Origin: Bradyrhizobium stylosanthis
Lineage (GTDB): Bacteria > Pseudomonadota > Alphaproteobacteria > Rhizobiales > Xanthobacteraceae
Reading direction: 5' to 3'
Assembly (NCBI RefSeq): GCF_001641335.1
Contig: NZ_LVEM01000001.1
Span: forward strand, 842,580 to 906,579
DNA length: 64,000 nt
How positions within the stretch are numbered: position 1 is the stretch's first letter; every line of letters starts with the position of its first letter. This document shows, in pieces, positions 55,493-63,938 of the stretch. Position numbers and translations under genes: made by a program. The notes below the pieces were generated by a model, which was given only the letters and a program-made list of their open reading frames with translations, was not told the origin of the DNA and did not search any database.

Positions 55493-55784
55493 GATGAGCC
55501 GCTCAGTATATTGGGCGGGCCCGAGTGTTGCGTGCGGGGCACAGGTTTAGTGAAACCAGAAAGCTTACTCAATAAACTATTTTGATAAGTGGAACGGCGC
55601 AGGCATATTGCCCCGCGACGGTGGGGGGTACTCAATCGTCCCGTTGCAGGTGGTTCGCTCACGTCCCTCGCGTCGAATGCGGGTGTGTCCGAAAGCGCGA
55701 AGCGGCCGAGCGGATTTGAAGAGACGGGGATCTGGGGGGCCTCACGGTCCAGTCTCCGTAAAATGAGCAACTTGGAGGTTTTAA

Positions 55785-57341
55785 ATGAAAATGGTGAAGA
55801 GCCTTTTGCTCGGCACTGCGGCGGGTCTGATCGCCGTCGGCGGAGCGCAGGCGGCTGATCTTCCGGTCAAGGCCAAGGCGGTCGAGTACGTGAAGATCTG
55901 CTCGCTCTACGGCGCGGGTTTCTACTACATCCCGGGCAGCGACACCTGCATCAAGCTGGGCGGCTACCTGCGTGCCGAAGTCGCGCTCAATGCCGGCGGC
56001 AACTACAGCGCCCAGTACAACGGCGTGTTTGCGGCCAACAACCGCCTGACCAACTACTACTCGATGCGCGCTCGTGAAGACCTCAACATCGACACGCGCA
56101 CCGCAACGGAATACGGCGTCGTCCGCACCTATTTCGACGCGGTGTTCACCTGGACGACCGGCAACTATGGCGGCACCGGTTCGGGCACGGGCGCGACCCA
56201 GTACAGCGGCACGGTCGGCCTCAACGCCGCGGGTACCGGACTCACGGGCTCGAGCGGCGGCGCCGTCAACGGCACCGACGGCGCTATCTCGGGCGGTTCG
56301 CTCGGCGTCTACTACGCTTTCATCCAGTTCGCCGGCTTCACCCTCGGTAAGGCGGTGTCGCAGTTCGACGCACCCTGGATCAACTATCCCGGCAACAACT
56401 TCGACCAGCTCGTCGGCGGCAGCGGCACCACCAACGGCGTCGTTCAGGCCACCTACACGGCCGATTTCGGTCAGGGCGTGACGGCGGCGTTCTCGCTGCA
56501 GGATCAGACGCAGGTCTTCCAGACCAACGTCTGGAACACCGCCGGCATGAGCACCACCGGCGTCCTCGGTGGCGCTTACGGCTCGAACAACCTCGGCGGC
56601 ACCCGTGCTCCCGACATCGTCGGCATGGTCCGCGTCGACCAGGCCTGGGGCCTGTTCCAGGCATCGGTCGCCGCGCACGACAACCACGCCGGCTATTACG
56701 GCGCCACCGAAGTCACCGGTCATCCGGAAGACAAGTGGGGCTGGGCCGTTCAGCTCGCCTTGCAGATCAAGAACATCCCGACCGGCGCCGGCGACGTGAT
56801 CAACATCTCGGGCGTCTACACCGACGGTGCGAGCCGCTACAACTTCCAGGAGCTGGCCGCGACCAGCTACTCGATGTTCGGCAGCTCGAACGCAGCGTAT
56901 CAGAGCATCGGCTTTGCCGGCGTGTCTGACGCGGTGTTCGGACCGGGCAGCGGCCTCGAGCTGACCAAGACCTACGGCTTCCGTGGTGCCTACACCCACA
57001 ACTGGAGCCCGTACTGGAACACGGCGCTGTACGGCGCGTGGGCTGCGGTCAACTACAGCGGCACGGCCAAGGGCCTGATCTGCGGCAGCGCCGCGTTCGC
57101 GACCCTGACCGGCACCTGCAACCCGGACTTCAACATCGGCCAGGTCGGCGTCATCACCCGCTGGACGCCGGTGAAGAACCTGACCTTCTCGGCTGACTTC
57201 ACCTACAGCCACCTCGACCAGAAGTACTCGGGCGTGATCACGACCGGTGCGCTGACGGGCGTCGCCAAGCCGGCGGCCACCTACGAGCTGAAGGACCAGG
57301 ACACCTACAGCCTGCTGCTGCGCGCCCAGCGCAACTGGTAA
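55785..57341 (+). CDS. outer membrane porin, rhizobial type
   Basis: 518 residues, general-diffusion porin of the Brucella/rhizobial Omp2 family. Sec signal peptide (MKMVKSLLLGTAAGLIAVGG, cleavage after AQA), then ADLPVKAKAVEYVKICSLYG, AGFYYIPGSDTCIKLGGYLR, and alternating beta-strand sequence to the C-terminal strand TYSLLLRAQRNW, ending in the aromatic residue required for membrane insertion. Residues around 130-175 are Gly/Ser/Thr-rich, probably an exposed loop. AACTTGGAGG lies upstream of the ATG. Followed by a strong terminator and a candidate RNA. Confidence 0.93.
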   Translation: MKMVKSLLLGTAAGLIAVGGAQAADLPVKAKAVEYVKICSLYGAGFYYIPGSDTCIKLGGYLRAEVALNAGGNYSAQYNGVFAANNRLTNYYSMRAREDLNIDTRTATEYGVVRTYFDAVFTWTTGNYGGTGSGTGATQYSGTVGLNAAGTGLTGSSGGAVNGTDGAISGGSLGVYYAFIQFAGFTLGKAVSQFDAPWINYPGNNFDQLVGGSGTTNGVVQATYTADFGQGVTAAFSLQDQTQVFQTNVWNTAGMSTTGVLGGAYGSNNLGGTRAPDIVGMVRVDQAWGLFQASVAAHDNHAGYYGATEVTGHPEDKWGWAVQLALQIKNIPTGAGDVINISGVYTDGASRYNFQELAATSYSMFGSSNAAYQSIGFAGVSDAVFGPGSGLELTKTYGFRGAYTHNWSPYWNTALYGAWAAVNYSGTAKGLICGSAAFATLTGTCNPDFNIGQVGVITRWTPVKNLTFSADFTYSHLDQKYSGVITTGALTGVAKPAATYELKDQDTYSLLLRAQRNW

Positions 57342-57369
57342 GGCTTTAAGCTTCTCTCGAACTCGACGA

Positions 57370-57399
57370 AGCCCCGGCGGGAAACCGCCGGGGCTTTTT
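57370..57399 (+). terminator. rho-independent terminator of the porin gene
   Basis: Perfect 11-bp stem AGCCCCGGCGG / CCGCCGGGGCT with a GAAA tetraloop and TTTTT, 29 bases past the stop. Confidence 0.93.
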
Positions 57400-57529
57400 C
57401 GCGGATAGAATTGTTTACGGGAAGGGCCTTCGGAAAATCCGGCGGTCCCGTGCAGGGGACGAAGACGAGCTATGCGATTCGATCGCCTTCAAACTTATTT
57501 ACTTACCTGAGTTAATCAGCTATATAGTT

Positions 57530-57611
57530 TTCAGCCAAATACGAAAGTAGCGGCTCTTAGCTTCACGCTAAGCCTCCAGAAACCTCCGGTGATGCCCCGC
57601 CGGAGGTTTTT
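57530..57611 (+). ncRNA. candidate small RNA with terminator
   Basis: A TATATAG at 57521-57527 could be a -10 box. It is followed by about 80 bases with an upper hairpin CTTAGC-TTCAC-GCTAAG (57556-57572) and a terminator hairpin AAACCTCCGG / CCGGAGGTTT ending in TTTTT (57580-57611). No open frame of any length is present. The layout of promoter word, hairpin, terminator and no CDS is that of a trans-acting small RNA. The -35 box is not clear, and the terminator could instead be a back-up for the porin. Confidence 0.35.
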
Positions 57612-57680
57612 CGTTTTGGGCATGGCGTCTTCGCGCGATGCGGATGCGGGCCGTTGCGGCGACAACGTATCGACGAGACG

Positions 57681-58160
57681 TTAGCCGCGCATCATGCGGG
57701 CGCGCGAGTTCGGCCGGTAGGCGAGGCGGCTGTGGCCGGTGCAATAAGGCTGGCCGTCGGGCGCGGTATTGCCGCAGAAGCAGAAATCCTCTTCGCCCGG
57801 GCTCGAGATCGGCCAGCGGCAGCGGTTCTCAGAGAGCTCCAGCAGCGAGCAGCGATTGGCATCGTCGATCGAGCCGGGGGCAACAGGCGCGTCGGTCTCG
57901 CCGTAGATCGTTGCGAGCATCTCGTATTGCAGCCGCGGCACCGCCCGCGATGCGCGTGCCGGCGGCGCAAGGCTGCGCTCGAGCCTGCGGTCTTCGACGG
58001 CGCGGCTGCGCGTCAGATTGAGACGGGAGAGCTTGCCGATCACGGCATTGCGGCTGACGCCGATATCGGCCGCGATCTCGCGGCAGGAGAGGCCGGCTTC
58101 GAAATGCTGCTTCAGAAGCTCAATTCGTTCGTCAGTCCAGGTTGGTGAGAGAACAGGCAT
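57681..58160 (-). CDS. gcrA: GcrA-family cell cycle regulator
   Basis: 159 residues. Binds sigma70-RNA polymerase and methylated GAnTC promoters in alphaproteobacterial cell-cycle control. The N-terminal helix-turn-helix is complete: TWTDERIELLKQHFEAGLSC, REIAADIGVSRNAVIGKLSR. The C-terminal Cys-rich domain has CRWPISSPGEEDFCFCG and DGQPYCTGHSRLAYRP. Family length is 150-190, so it is intact. The linker (about 55-95) is short. Convergent with the porin/small RNA region. Confidence 0.92.
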   Translation of the reverse strand: MPVLSPTWTDERIELLKQHFEAGLSCREIAADIGVSRNAVIGKLSRLNLTRSRAVEDRRLERSLAPPARASRAVPRLQYEMLATIYGETDAPVAPGSIDDANRCSLLELSENRCRWPISSPGEEDFCFCGNTAPDGQPYCTGHSRLAYRPNSRARMMRG

Positions 58161-58232
58161 TGTAACGGTCCCAGGTTGCAGATGTCGGCCATCCGCATCG
58201 CAAGATCCGTCCGCATCACGTCCGGCGCGCGC

Positions 58233-58430
58233 TCACGTCCTGCCATTGTCGCGAATCGACAAAAGCCCGTCCTTGATGGCGAGACGGATGCCTTCCTCGA
58301 TCAGGGTTCGTGCGACGCCGGGAACGCTGGTGCCGTGGGTGCCCTGTCTCACCAGTTTCTCCAGATAGGTGATGGTCGAGAGCGCCAAGGTTACGGGAAT
58401 GCGGTCAGTCTCGGCTTTTTCGGTGGCCAT
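58233..58430 (-). CDS. small ribbon-helix-helix-like protein
   Basis: 65 residues with an RHH-like pattern: a short beta strand (IPVTLALSTITYLEKLV) and two helices (VPGVARTLIEEGIRLAIKDG, LLSI). Could be a small DNA-binding protein, but no antitoxin partner is adjacent, so this is uncertain. ATG start at 58430; the region 58431-58630 upstream contains only its AT-rich promoter and no gene. Confidence 0.55.
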   Translation of the reverse strand: MATEKAETDRIPVTLALSTITYLEKLVRQGTHGTSVPGVARTLIEEGIRLAIKDGLLSIRDNGRT

Positions 58431-58630
58431 GGCCCGAACGCTAGCCTCTTACTCAGGTACATAAAAGTAACGATTAAGACTCTATTTAGGTTCGGGGGTG
58501 GAAGTCAAATGCAGCCTGCGCTTGACGATCAGCCCGTTGGAATCGCACAGGAAATTTGGTGCGACTCAGCGCGCCGCACGGCAGGCCGGGCGGCGGCGTC
58601 GCGTTGACGGGGCAGGGAAGGCCCGGCCGC

Positions 58631-59572
58631 TCAGCCGTGCACGAGCGCCTTTTCGATCATGCAATGGATGCCCTTGGAGCCGTTGACGGTCTGGGTCACC
58701 CTGAGGTCGGCGGCCAGGCTGCACAGCGTATAGGCGTCCTCGCGCGACAGGTTTCGCTTCTCGCCGAGCAGCACGATCATGTCGCGCAGCGCGCGCATCG
58801 CGCACTGGTCGAGGTCGGGATCCATCGCCATGGTCATGTAGTGCGTCGCCGTTTCGGCGCGGGGGTACGCGAACTTCAGGTCCTTGCGCAGCGTCAGGCG
58901 GAAGCGGCCCTGCAGCGCGGTCTCGATCGCGGTGACGCAGACCTCGCCGTCGCCCTGCACGCCATGGCCGTCGCCACAGGAGAACATCGCGCCGGGAACG
59001 AACACCGGCAGATACAGCGTCGCGCCGGCGCCGAGCTCCTTGTTGTCGAGATTGCCGCCCATGGCGCGCGGCACCAGCGAGGAGATGCGGCCCCAGCTCG
59101 GCGGCGGCGACACGCCCATCACGCCGAAGAAGGGTTTCAGCGGCAGGTCGAGGCCCCACGGCATGCGGCCGACCATCCGCGACCGGTCGAGCGGGATGTT
59201 GAGGATGCGCGTCTCGTGGAAATCGTCGGGCAGGGTGCCGGAGAGCGGCTTGATCATGTTCCAGCCCCAATCCTGCCGGAGCTGAACGTCGAGGATCTCG
59301 ACCGCGAGCACGTCGCCGGGCTCGGCGCCCTCGACCGCGATCGGGCCGGTGAGGATGTGGCCGGGCAGCATGCGCTCGTTTTTGGCGTGAACCTCGTGCA
59401 TCTCCGGCGGAATGTGGAATTTGTCGCGGTCGGGCAGCATGTCCGGACCGCCGCTGATGGTGTCGACCGTCACCTCGTCGCCGCTTTTGATGGTGAGGAC
59501 GGGCTTGAGCGCGGCCTCGAAGAAGCCCCAATGGCAGGTCTCGGGGCTCGAATGCAGGTGGTGATGGGTCAT
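58631..59572 (-). CDS. acetamidase/formamidase family protein
   Basis: Hydrolyses formamide, acetamide or a related small amide; 313 residues of the FmdA_AmdA family. Recognised blocks: IKSGDEVTVDTISGGPDMLP, LTGPIAVEGAEPGDVLAVEI, WGRISSLVPRAMGGNLDNKE, SCGDGHGVQGDGEVCVTAIE and SLAADLRVTQTVNGSKGIHC. The ATG at 59572 is taken because the frame upstream is Arg/Gln-rich and unlike the family. Divergent from the YdcF-like gene. No amide transporter is adjacent. Confidence 0.9.
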   Translation of the reverse strand: MTHHHLHSSPETCHWGFFEAALKPVLTIKSGDEVTVDTISGGPDMLPDRDKFHIPPEMHEVHAKNERMLPGHILTGPIAVEGAEPGDVLAVEILDVQLRQDWGWNMIKPLSGTLPDDFHETRILNIPLDRSRMVGRMPWGLDLPLKPFFGVMGVSPPPSWGRISSLVPRAMGGNLDNKELGAGATLYLPVFVPGAMFSCGDGHGVQGDGEVCVTAIETALQGRFRLTLRKDLKFAYPRAETATHYMTMAMDPDLDQCAMRALRDMIVLLGEKRNLSREDAYTLCSLAADLRVTQTVNGSKGIHCMIEKALVHG

Positions 59573-59705
59573 TTGCGGCCGTCCAATCGGTTTTGCTTGT
59601 GATGCCCGGGCTTGACCGGGCGATCGATCCTCTTCCAAGAAGATTTCTGAAGATGGACCGGCCGGTCAAGCCCGCGCACGGCATATCATTTCAGCGAGGC
59701 TCCCC

Positions 59706-60509
59706 CTGTATTTCGTTCTGTCCAAGACCCTCGGCATTGCGCTGCTGCCGATCAACCTCCTGGTCGAGCTCGGCATCCTGTCGCTGGTGCTGATGCTGAC
59801 GCGCTTTGCCGCGCTCGGCCGCAAGCTCGCGGTGACCACGCTGGTCCTGCTGGTGCTGGCGGCGTTCTCGCCGCTCGGCAACCTGCTGCTCTATCCGCTG
59901 GAGTCGCGCTTTCCGGCGTGGGATCCCGCGCGCGGGGCGCCCGACGGCATCATCGTGCTCGGCGGCTCCGTCGACACCGATCTGTCGGCGGCGCATCGCA
60001 CGCCGGTGGTGCGGCACGCGGCCGATCGCCTGTTCGCGCCGGCCGATCTGGCCCGCCGCTATCCGAACGCGCGCATTGTTTTCACCGGGGGCACCGCGAA
60101 CCTGATCTCGACCGAGGCCAAGGAAGCCGACTATTCCGCGCCGGTGCTGGAGAGCCTGGGCATCCCGAAAGAGCGCCTGATCCTCGAGCGCGACTCCCGC
60201 AACACCTGGGAGAACGCGATCTTCACCAAGCAATTGGTGTCGCCGAAGCCGGGTGAGCGCTGGCTGCTCGTGACGTCGGCCTTCCACATGCCGCGCTCGA
60301 TGGGGATTTTCCGCAAGGCAGGATTCGACGTCGAGGCCTATCCCGTGGACTGGCGCATGGGCGGGCGTGACGATCTCTTCGCATTCACCCGTGTCGGCGG
60401 CGAAGGGCTCGCCAAGACCGACATCGCCATGCGCGAATGGATCGGTCTTCTGACGTACCGCGCCATGGGCCGGACCAGCGAGTTGCTTCCGGGCCCGGCC
60501 ACGGACTAG
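59706..60509 (+). CDS. YdcF/DUF218-family membrane protein, probable CTG start
   Basis: Inner-membrane protein with a SanA/YdcF domain, a fold linked to envelope biogenesis. The conserved domain runs from about residue 75: PDGIIVLGGSVDTDLSA, PNARIVFTGGTANL, ERLILERDSRNTWENAIFTK, RWLLVTSAFHMPRSMGIFRK. The frame upstream of the first GTG (59787) encodes a clear membrane segment (FVLSKTLGIALLPINLLVEL) that the family normally has, but contains no ATG, GTG or TTG. A CTG at 59706 with GAGG 6 bases upstream would give 267 residues; starting at 59787 would delete this segment. Confidence 0.75.
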   Translation: MYFVLSKTLGIALLPINLLVELGILSLVLMLTRFAALGRKLAVTTLVLLVLAAFSPLGNLLLYPLESRFPAWDPARGAPDGIIVLGGSVDTDLSAAHRTPVVRHAADRLFAPADLARRYPNARIVFTGGTANLISTEAKEADYSAPVLESLGIPKERLILERDSRNTWENAIFTKQLVSPKPGERWLLVTSAFHMPRSMGIFRKAGFDVEAYPVDWRMGGRDDLFAFTRVGGEGLAKTDIAMREWIGLLTYRAMGRTSELLPGPATD

Positions 60510-60561
60510 GCTCGCACAACAAGAACAAAGCACCGGCGCGATCCGCCGGCCGGAGGACGCC

Positions 60562-61344
60562 ATGTTGCAGCAGAGTGCAGAGACAATCGACCTTGCCGGT
60601 CTCGTCGCCGATCTCAACAGCCTGTTGCGGCTGAAGACGACGGTGATCGGCATGAAGCTGTTCGCGCGCGCCGCGGACATGGAAGCGGTCCCCAAGATCC
60701 GGCGGCCGAACGCGGTCCACACCACCGACCAGATCGTCAGCATGGCGGCGCGGCTCGGCTGGACGGTCGGCATCACCGCCGACGATCTCGTCGGCGCACA
60801 GTGCCGCGCGGTGATCGGCCTCAGCCCCCAGGACGACAAATGGCTCGCCGGCGAAAACTATGTCGGGGTCTGGCACGGCACGGCGGAGGACGCGCGCAAG
60901 CGGCAGGAGGCGCTCGACGTGGTGCCGTTCGGGCAGTATCAGGCGCTCGCGGTCAGTCCGCTCGCCAGCGGCCGGCTCGATCCACCCGACATCTGCCTCG
61001 TCTACGCGACGCCCGGGCAGATGATCATCCTGATCAACGGGCTGCAATATACCGGCTACAAGAAGTTCGAATGGGGCGTGGTCGGCGAAACCGCCTGCGC
61101 CGATTCCTGGGGGCGGGCGCTGAAAACGGGCGAGCCGAGCCTGTCCTTGCCATGCTATGCCGAACGGCGCTATGGCGGCGTGCCGGACGAGGAGATGCTG
61201 ATGGCGCTGAAGCCTTCGCATCTCGCCAAGGCGGTTGTGGGCATGAAGGCGCTGGCGAAGAACGGCCTGCGCTATCCGATCCCGCCCTATGGCATTCAAA
61301 GCGACGTCCGTGCCGGCATGGGCGTGAGTTACGCGAAAAAGTAA
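60562..61344 (+). CDS. DUF169-family protein
   Basis: 260-residue soluble protein with DUF169 features: LVADLNSLLRLKTTVIGMKL, RLGWTVGITADDLVGAQCRA, PDICLVYATPGQMIILINGL, GETACADSWGRALKTGEPSL and LPCYAERRYGGVPDEEMLMAL. DUF169 proteins contain conserved Cys residues and are of unproven function, though some sit in anaerobic or CO-related contexts. GGAGG is 6 bases before the ATG. It ends 9 bases before the reductase gene, so the pair is likely one operon. Confidence 0.7.
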   Translation: MLQQSAETIDLAGLVADLNSLLRLKTTVIGMKLFARAADMEAVPKIRRPNAVHTTDQIVSMAARLGWTVGITADDLVGAQCRAVIGLSPQDDKWLAGENYVGVWHGTAEDARKRQEALDVVPFGQYQALAVSPLASGRLDPPDICLVYATPGQMIILINGLQYTGYKKFEWGVVGETACADSWGRALKTGEPSLSLPCYAERRYGGVPDEEMLMALKPSHLAKAVVGMKALAKNGLRYPIPPYGIQSDVRAGMGVSYAKK

Positions 61345-61353
61345 GGGACGACC

Positions 61354-62532
61354 ATGAGCTCTCAGGAATTCGACATCGTCGTCTACGGTGCGACCGGTTT
61401 CACCGGCCAGCTCGTCGCCGAATATCTGGCGGCGCATTACAAGAACGACAAGGCGCTCAAATGGGCGATGGCGGGCCGCAGCCTCGACAAGCTGAAATCC
61501 GTGCGCGATGCGATAGGTGCGCCCTCGGACACGCCGCTGATCGTGGCGGACGCATCCGACGCCGCATCGCTGAAGGCGATGGTGGCGCGGACCAAGTCGG
61601 TGATCACGACGGTCGGTCCGTATCAGTTCTACGGCGAAGACCTGCTCGCGGCCTGCGTCGCCGGCGGCACTGACTATTTCGATCTGTGCGGCGAGCCGGT
61701 CTGGATGCGGCAGATGATCGACAAGTACGGTGCCGCGGCCAAGGCGAGCGGCGCGCGCATCGTGTTTTCCTGCGGCTACGATTCCGTGCCGTTCGAGCTC
61801 GGCACCTTCTTCGTGCAGGAAGAGGCGAAGCGCGTGTTCGGCGCGCCCGCGGCGCGCGTGAAGGGCCGCGTGCGCGACATGCGCGGCACGCTGTCGGGCG
61901 GCACCGCGGCGAGCGCGAAAGCGACGTTCGACGCGGTTGCGAAAGATCTCAGCCTCGTCGCCATTCTCAACGATCATTTCGCGCTGACGCCCGGCTTCAC
62001 CGGACCGAAGCAGCCGAAGGGCAACAGGGCCGTGTTCGAGGAGGACCTGCAGTCCTGGGCCGCACCGTTCATGATGGCGCTGATCAACACCCGCAACGTC
62101 CACCGCTCCAACATGCTGATGGGTTTTCCCTACGGCCAGGACTTCGTCTACGACGAGATGGTCCTGACCGGCGCCGGCGAGAAGGGCGAGTCCAACGCCA
62201 AGCGCGTGATGGCGGCCAACGCCGAGAAGACCGGTCCGAACGCGCCGAAGCCGGGCGAGGGGCCGTCGAAGGAGGAGCGGGAGAAGGGGCTCTTCAACCT
62301 GCTCTACGTCGCGATCGCGCCCGACGGCCGCATGGTCCGTGCCGGCGTCACCGGTGACCGCGATCCCGGCTACGGCTCGACCTCGAAGATGATCTCGGAA
62401 TGCGCGATCTGCCTGCTGCGCGACGCGAGCGACGTTCCGGGCGGCTTCTGGACGCCGGGCGCAGCGATGCAGCACAAGCTGATCAAGCGGCTGGTCGACA
62501 ACGCCGGGCTGACGTTCGGGGTGGAGAGCTAG
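61354..62532 (+). CDS. saccharopine dehydrogenase-like NAD(P)-binding reductase
   Basis: 392 residues, related to trans-acting enoyl reductases and saccharopine dehydrogenase-like oxidoreductases. Rossmann motif IVVYGATGFTGQLVAEYLAA at the N-terminus, then WAMAGRSLDKLKSVRDAIGA, SVITTVGPYQFYGEDLLAAC and DYFDLCGEPVWMRQMIDKYG. The C-terminal domain includes GTLSGGTAASAKATFDAV. Likely acts on a lipid or polyketide intermediate. Co-directional with the DUF169 gene. A short repeat follows. Confidence 0.82.
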   Translation: MSSQEFDIVVYGATGFTGQLVAEYLAAHYKNDKALKWAMAGRSLDKLKSVRDAIGAPSDTPLIVADASDAASLKAMVARTKSVITTVGPYQFYGEDLLAACVAGGTDYFDLCGEPVWMRQMIDKYGAAAKASGARIVFSCGYDSVPFELGTFFVQEEAKRVFGAPAARVKGRVRDMRGTLSGGTAASAKATFDAVAKDLSLVAILNDHFALTPGFTGPKQPKGNRAVFEEDLQSWAAPFMMALINTRNVHRSNMLMGFPYGQDFVYDEMVLTGAGEKGESNAKRVMAANAEKTGPNAPKPGEGPSKEEREKGLFNLLYVAIAPDGRMVRAGVTGDRDPGYGSTSKMISECAICLLRDASDVPGGFWTPGAAMQHKLIKRLVDNAGLTFGVES

Positions 62533-62540
62533 CTCGGTCC

Positions 62541-62630
62541 CGTGGGGTGGGCAAAGCGAAGCGTGCCCACCAGTGTCGCGATCGGAGAGAGAAGGTGGGC
62601 ACGGCGCTTTGCGCCTTTGCCCACCCTACG
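62541..62630. repeat. palindromic repeat, family E
   Basis: GGGTGGGCAAAGCGAAGC and GTGCCCACC at the left, GGTGGGCACGGCGC and GCCTTTGCCCACCC at the right: two nested inverted arms. Another REP-like sequence, between the convergent ends of the reductase and the FAD monooxygenase genes. Confidence 0.7.
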
Positions 62631-62645
62631 GCACCGGTCGTGCCG

Positions 62646-63842
62646 CTACACCGCCCGCGCATCATACGCGTACATGAAGTCCATGGCCTTGGCGCCAAGC
62701 GGCAACAGCCACTTCATCATCTGATTGCGGACCCAGGCGCCGGAGGCGCTGAACTCGCGCTTGCTGTTGCCGTTGCGGCGGGCCATCGCAACGATCTTCT
62801 CGGTGCGCGGACGCCGTTCGGCCTCGAAAGCCTGGAAGGTGGCGCCGAGCTCCTGCCCCTCCTGCATCAGTCGGGCGAGCCGCATCGCGTCCTCGAGCGC
62901 GAGCGAGGCGCCCTGGCCGGCATGGGGGCTGGTCGCATGCGCGGCATCCCCGATCAGCAGCGAGCGCTTGCGGGACCAGACCGGCAGGGTCGCGACGTCG
63001 AGCGTATCGGTGACCACGATGTTCTCGGCGGCGTCGATGATGTCGGGGATCGGATCGTGCCAGCCGCGATGGAAGCCGCGCAGATGCTGCTTCAGCGTCG
63101 CCTGGTCGAGCGCGCGGAACATCGCTGCGTCCATGCCGTGCGCCGGCTGGGTGCTCCACCACATCACGCCGTCGTTGGGATCCGGGCTGCAATGGCCGTA
63201 GCCGAAGAAGCCGCTCTGGCCGAACGTGGTCTCGACATGCCGGCCGATGGCGCGGCCATCGAGGACGGCGTGCGGCACGAAGCCACCGAAGCCGATCAGG
63301 CCGGTGTTGAACGGTTGCGGGCCATCAGGCACGACCTGGCGGCGCACCACCGAATGCACGCCGTCGGCGCCGATCAGGAAGTCGCCTTCCGCGGTGGTGC
63401 CGTCGGAAAAGTAGGCGATGATCGGCTGGTCGCCGCGATCCTCGATCTTGATCAGGCGCTTCTCGAAATAGAGCGAGACGCAGGCGCACCAGGCCTTGTC
63501 GATCAGGATCTCGTTCAGGCTCGCGCGGGCGATGTTGACCGCCGGCTGGCCGAAGCGCCGCGCCATGTCGCGGTTGATCGAGCCGAGCCTCTCGCCGCCT
63601 TGCGAATAGAAGTCGAACGATTCCGCGACCGAACCGCGGCTGATCAGCTCGTTCGCAAGCCCGATCTCGTCCATCACATGCATGCCGTTCGGCGCGATCT
63701 GGAGACCGCCGCCGATGCCCTTCGAGTAGGGCCAGGCCTCGTAGATCGCGGATTCGATGCCGGCGCGGCGCAGCAGGATGGCGGCGACAGGCCCGGCGAT
63801 GCCGGCGCCGATGATCAGGGCCTTGCGGGGACGGTTGGACAT
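62646..63842 (-). CDS. FAD-dependent aromatic-ring monooxygenase
   Basis: 398-residue class A flavoprotein monooxygenase. Motifs: FAD site ALIIGAGIAGPVAAILLRRA, the DG motif FLIGADGVHSVVRRQV, and the second FAD motif SLLIGDAAHATSPHAGQGAS. Active-site residues give no clear substrate; relatives hydroxylate phenolics or oxidise antibiotics and quinolones. No signal peptide. Divergent from a regulator beginning at 63939; a 21-bp dyad in the gap is the likely shared operator. Confidence 0.9.
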   Translation of the reverse strand: MSNRPRKALIIGAGIAGPVAAILLRRAGIESAIYEAWPYSKGIGGGLQIAPNGMHVMDEIGLANELISRGSVAESFDFYSQGGERLGSINRDMARRFGQPAVNIARASLNEILIDKAWCACVSLYFEKRLIKIEDRGDQPIIAYFSDGTTAEGDFLIGADGVHSVVRRQVVPDGPQPFNTGLIGFGGFVPHAVLDGRAIGRHVETTFGQSGFFGYGHCSPDPNDGVMWWSTQPAHGMDAAMFRALDQATLKQHLRGFHRGWHDPIPDIIDAAENIVVTDTLDVATLPVWSRKRSLLIGDAAHATSPHAGQGASLALEDAMRLARLMQEGQELGATFQAFEAERRPRTEKIVAMARRNGNSKREFSASGAWVRNQMMKWLLPLGAKAMDFMYAYDARAV

Positions 63843-63891
63843 GGCTTGCTCTCGACGTTTCCGTGGTGCTAGGAGATATTACGGTCGCTAA

Positions 63892-63912
63892 ATCTCTTAG
63901 TGACTAAGATAT
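63892..63912. promoter_or_regulatory. operator between monooxygenase and regulator
   Basis: ATCTCTTAGTGACTAAGATAT: perfect CTTAG-TGA-CTAAG core with 8 of 9 arm positions matching. It lies 27 bases from the regulator start and 50 from the monooxygenase start, and is AT-rich in a GC-rich surrounding. Typical of a MarR/TetR-type autoregulatory site. Confidence 0.6.
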
Positions 63913-63938
63913 ATATCGAGTAAGAGAAGAGGCCGACC

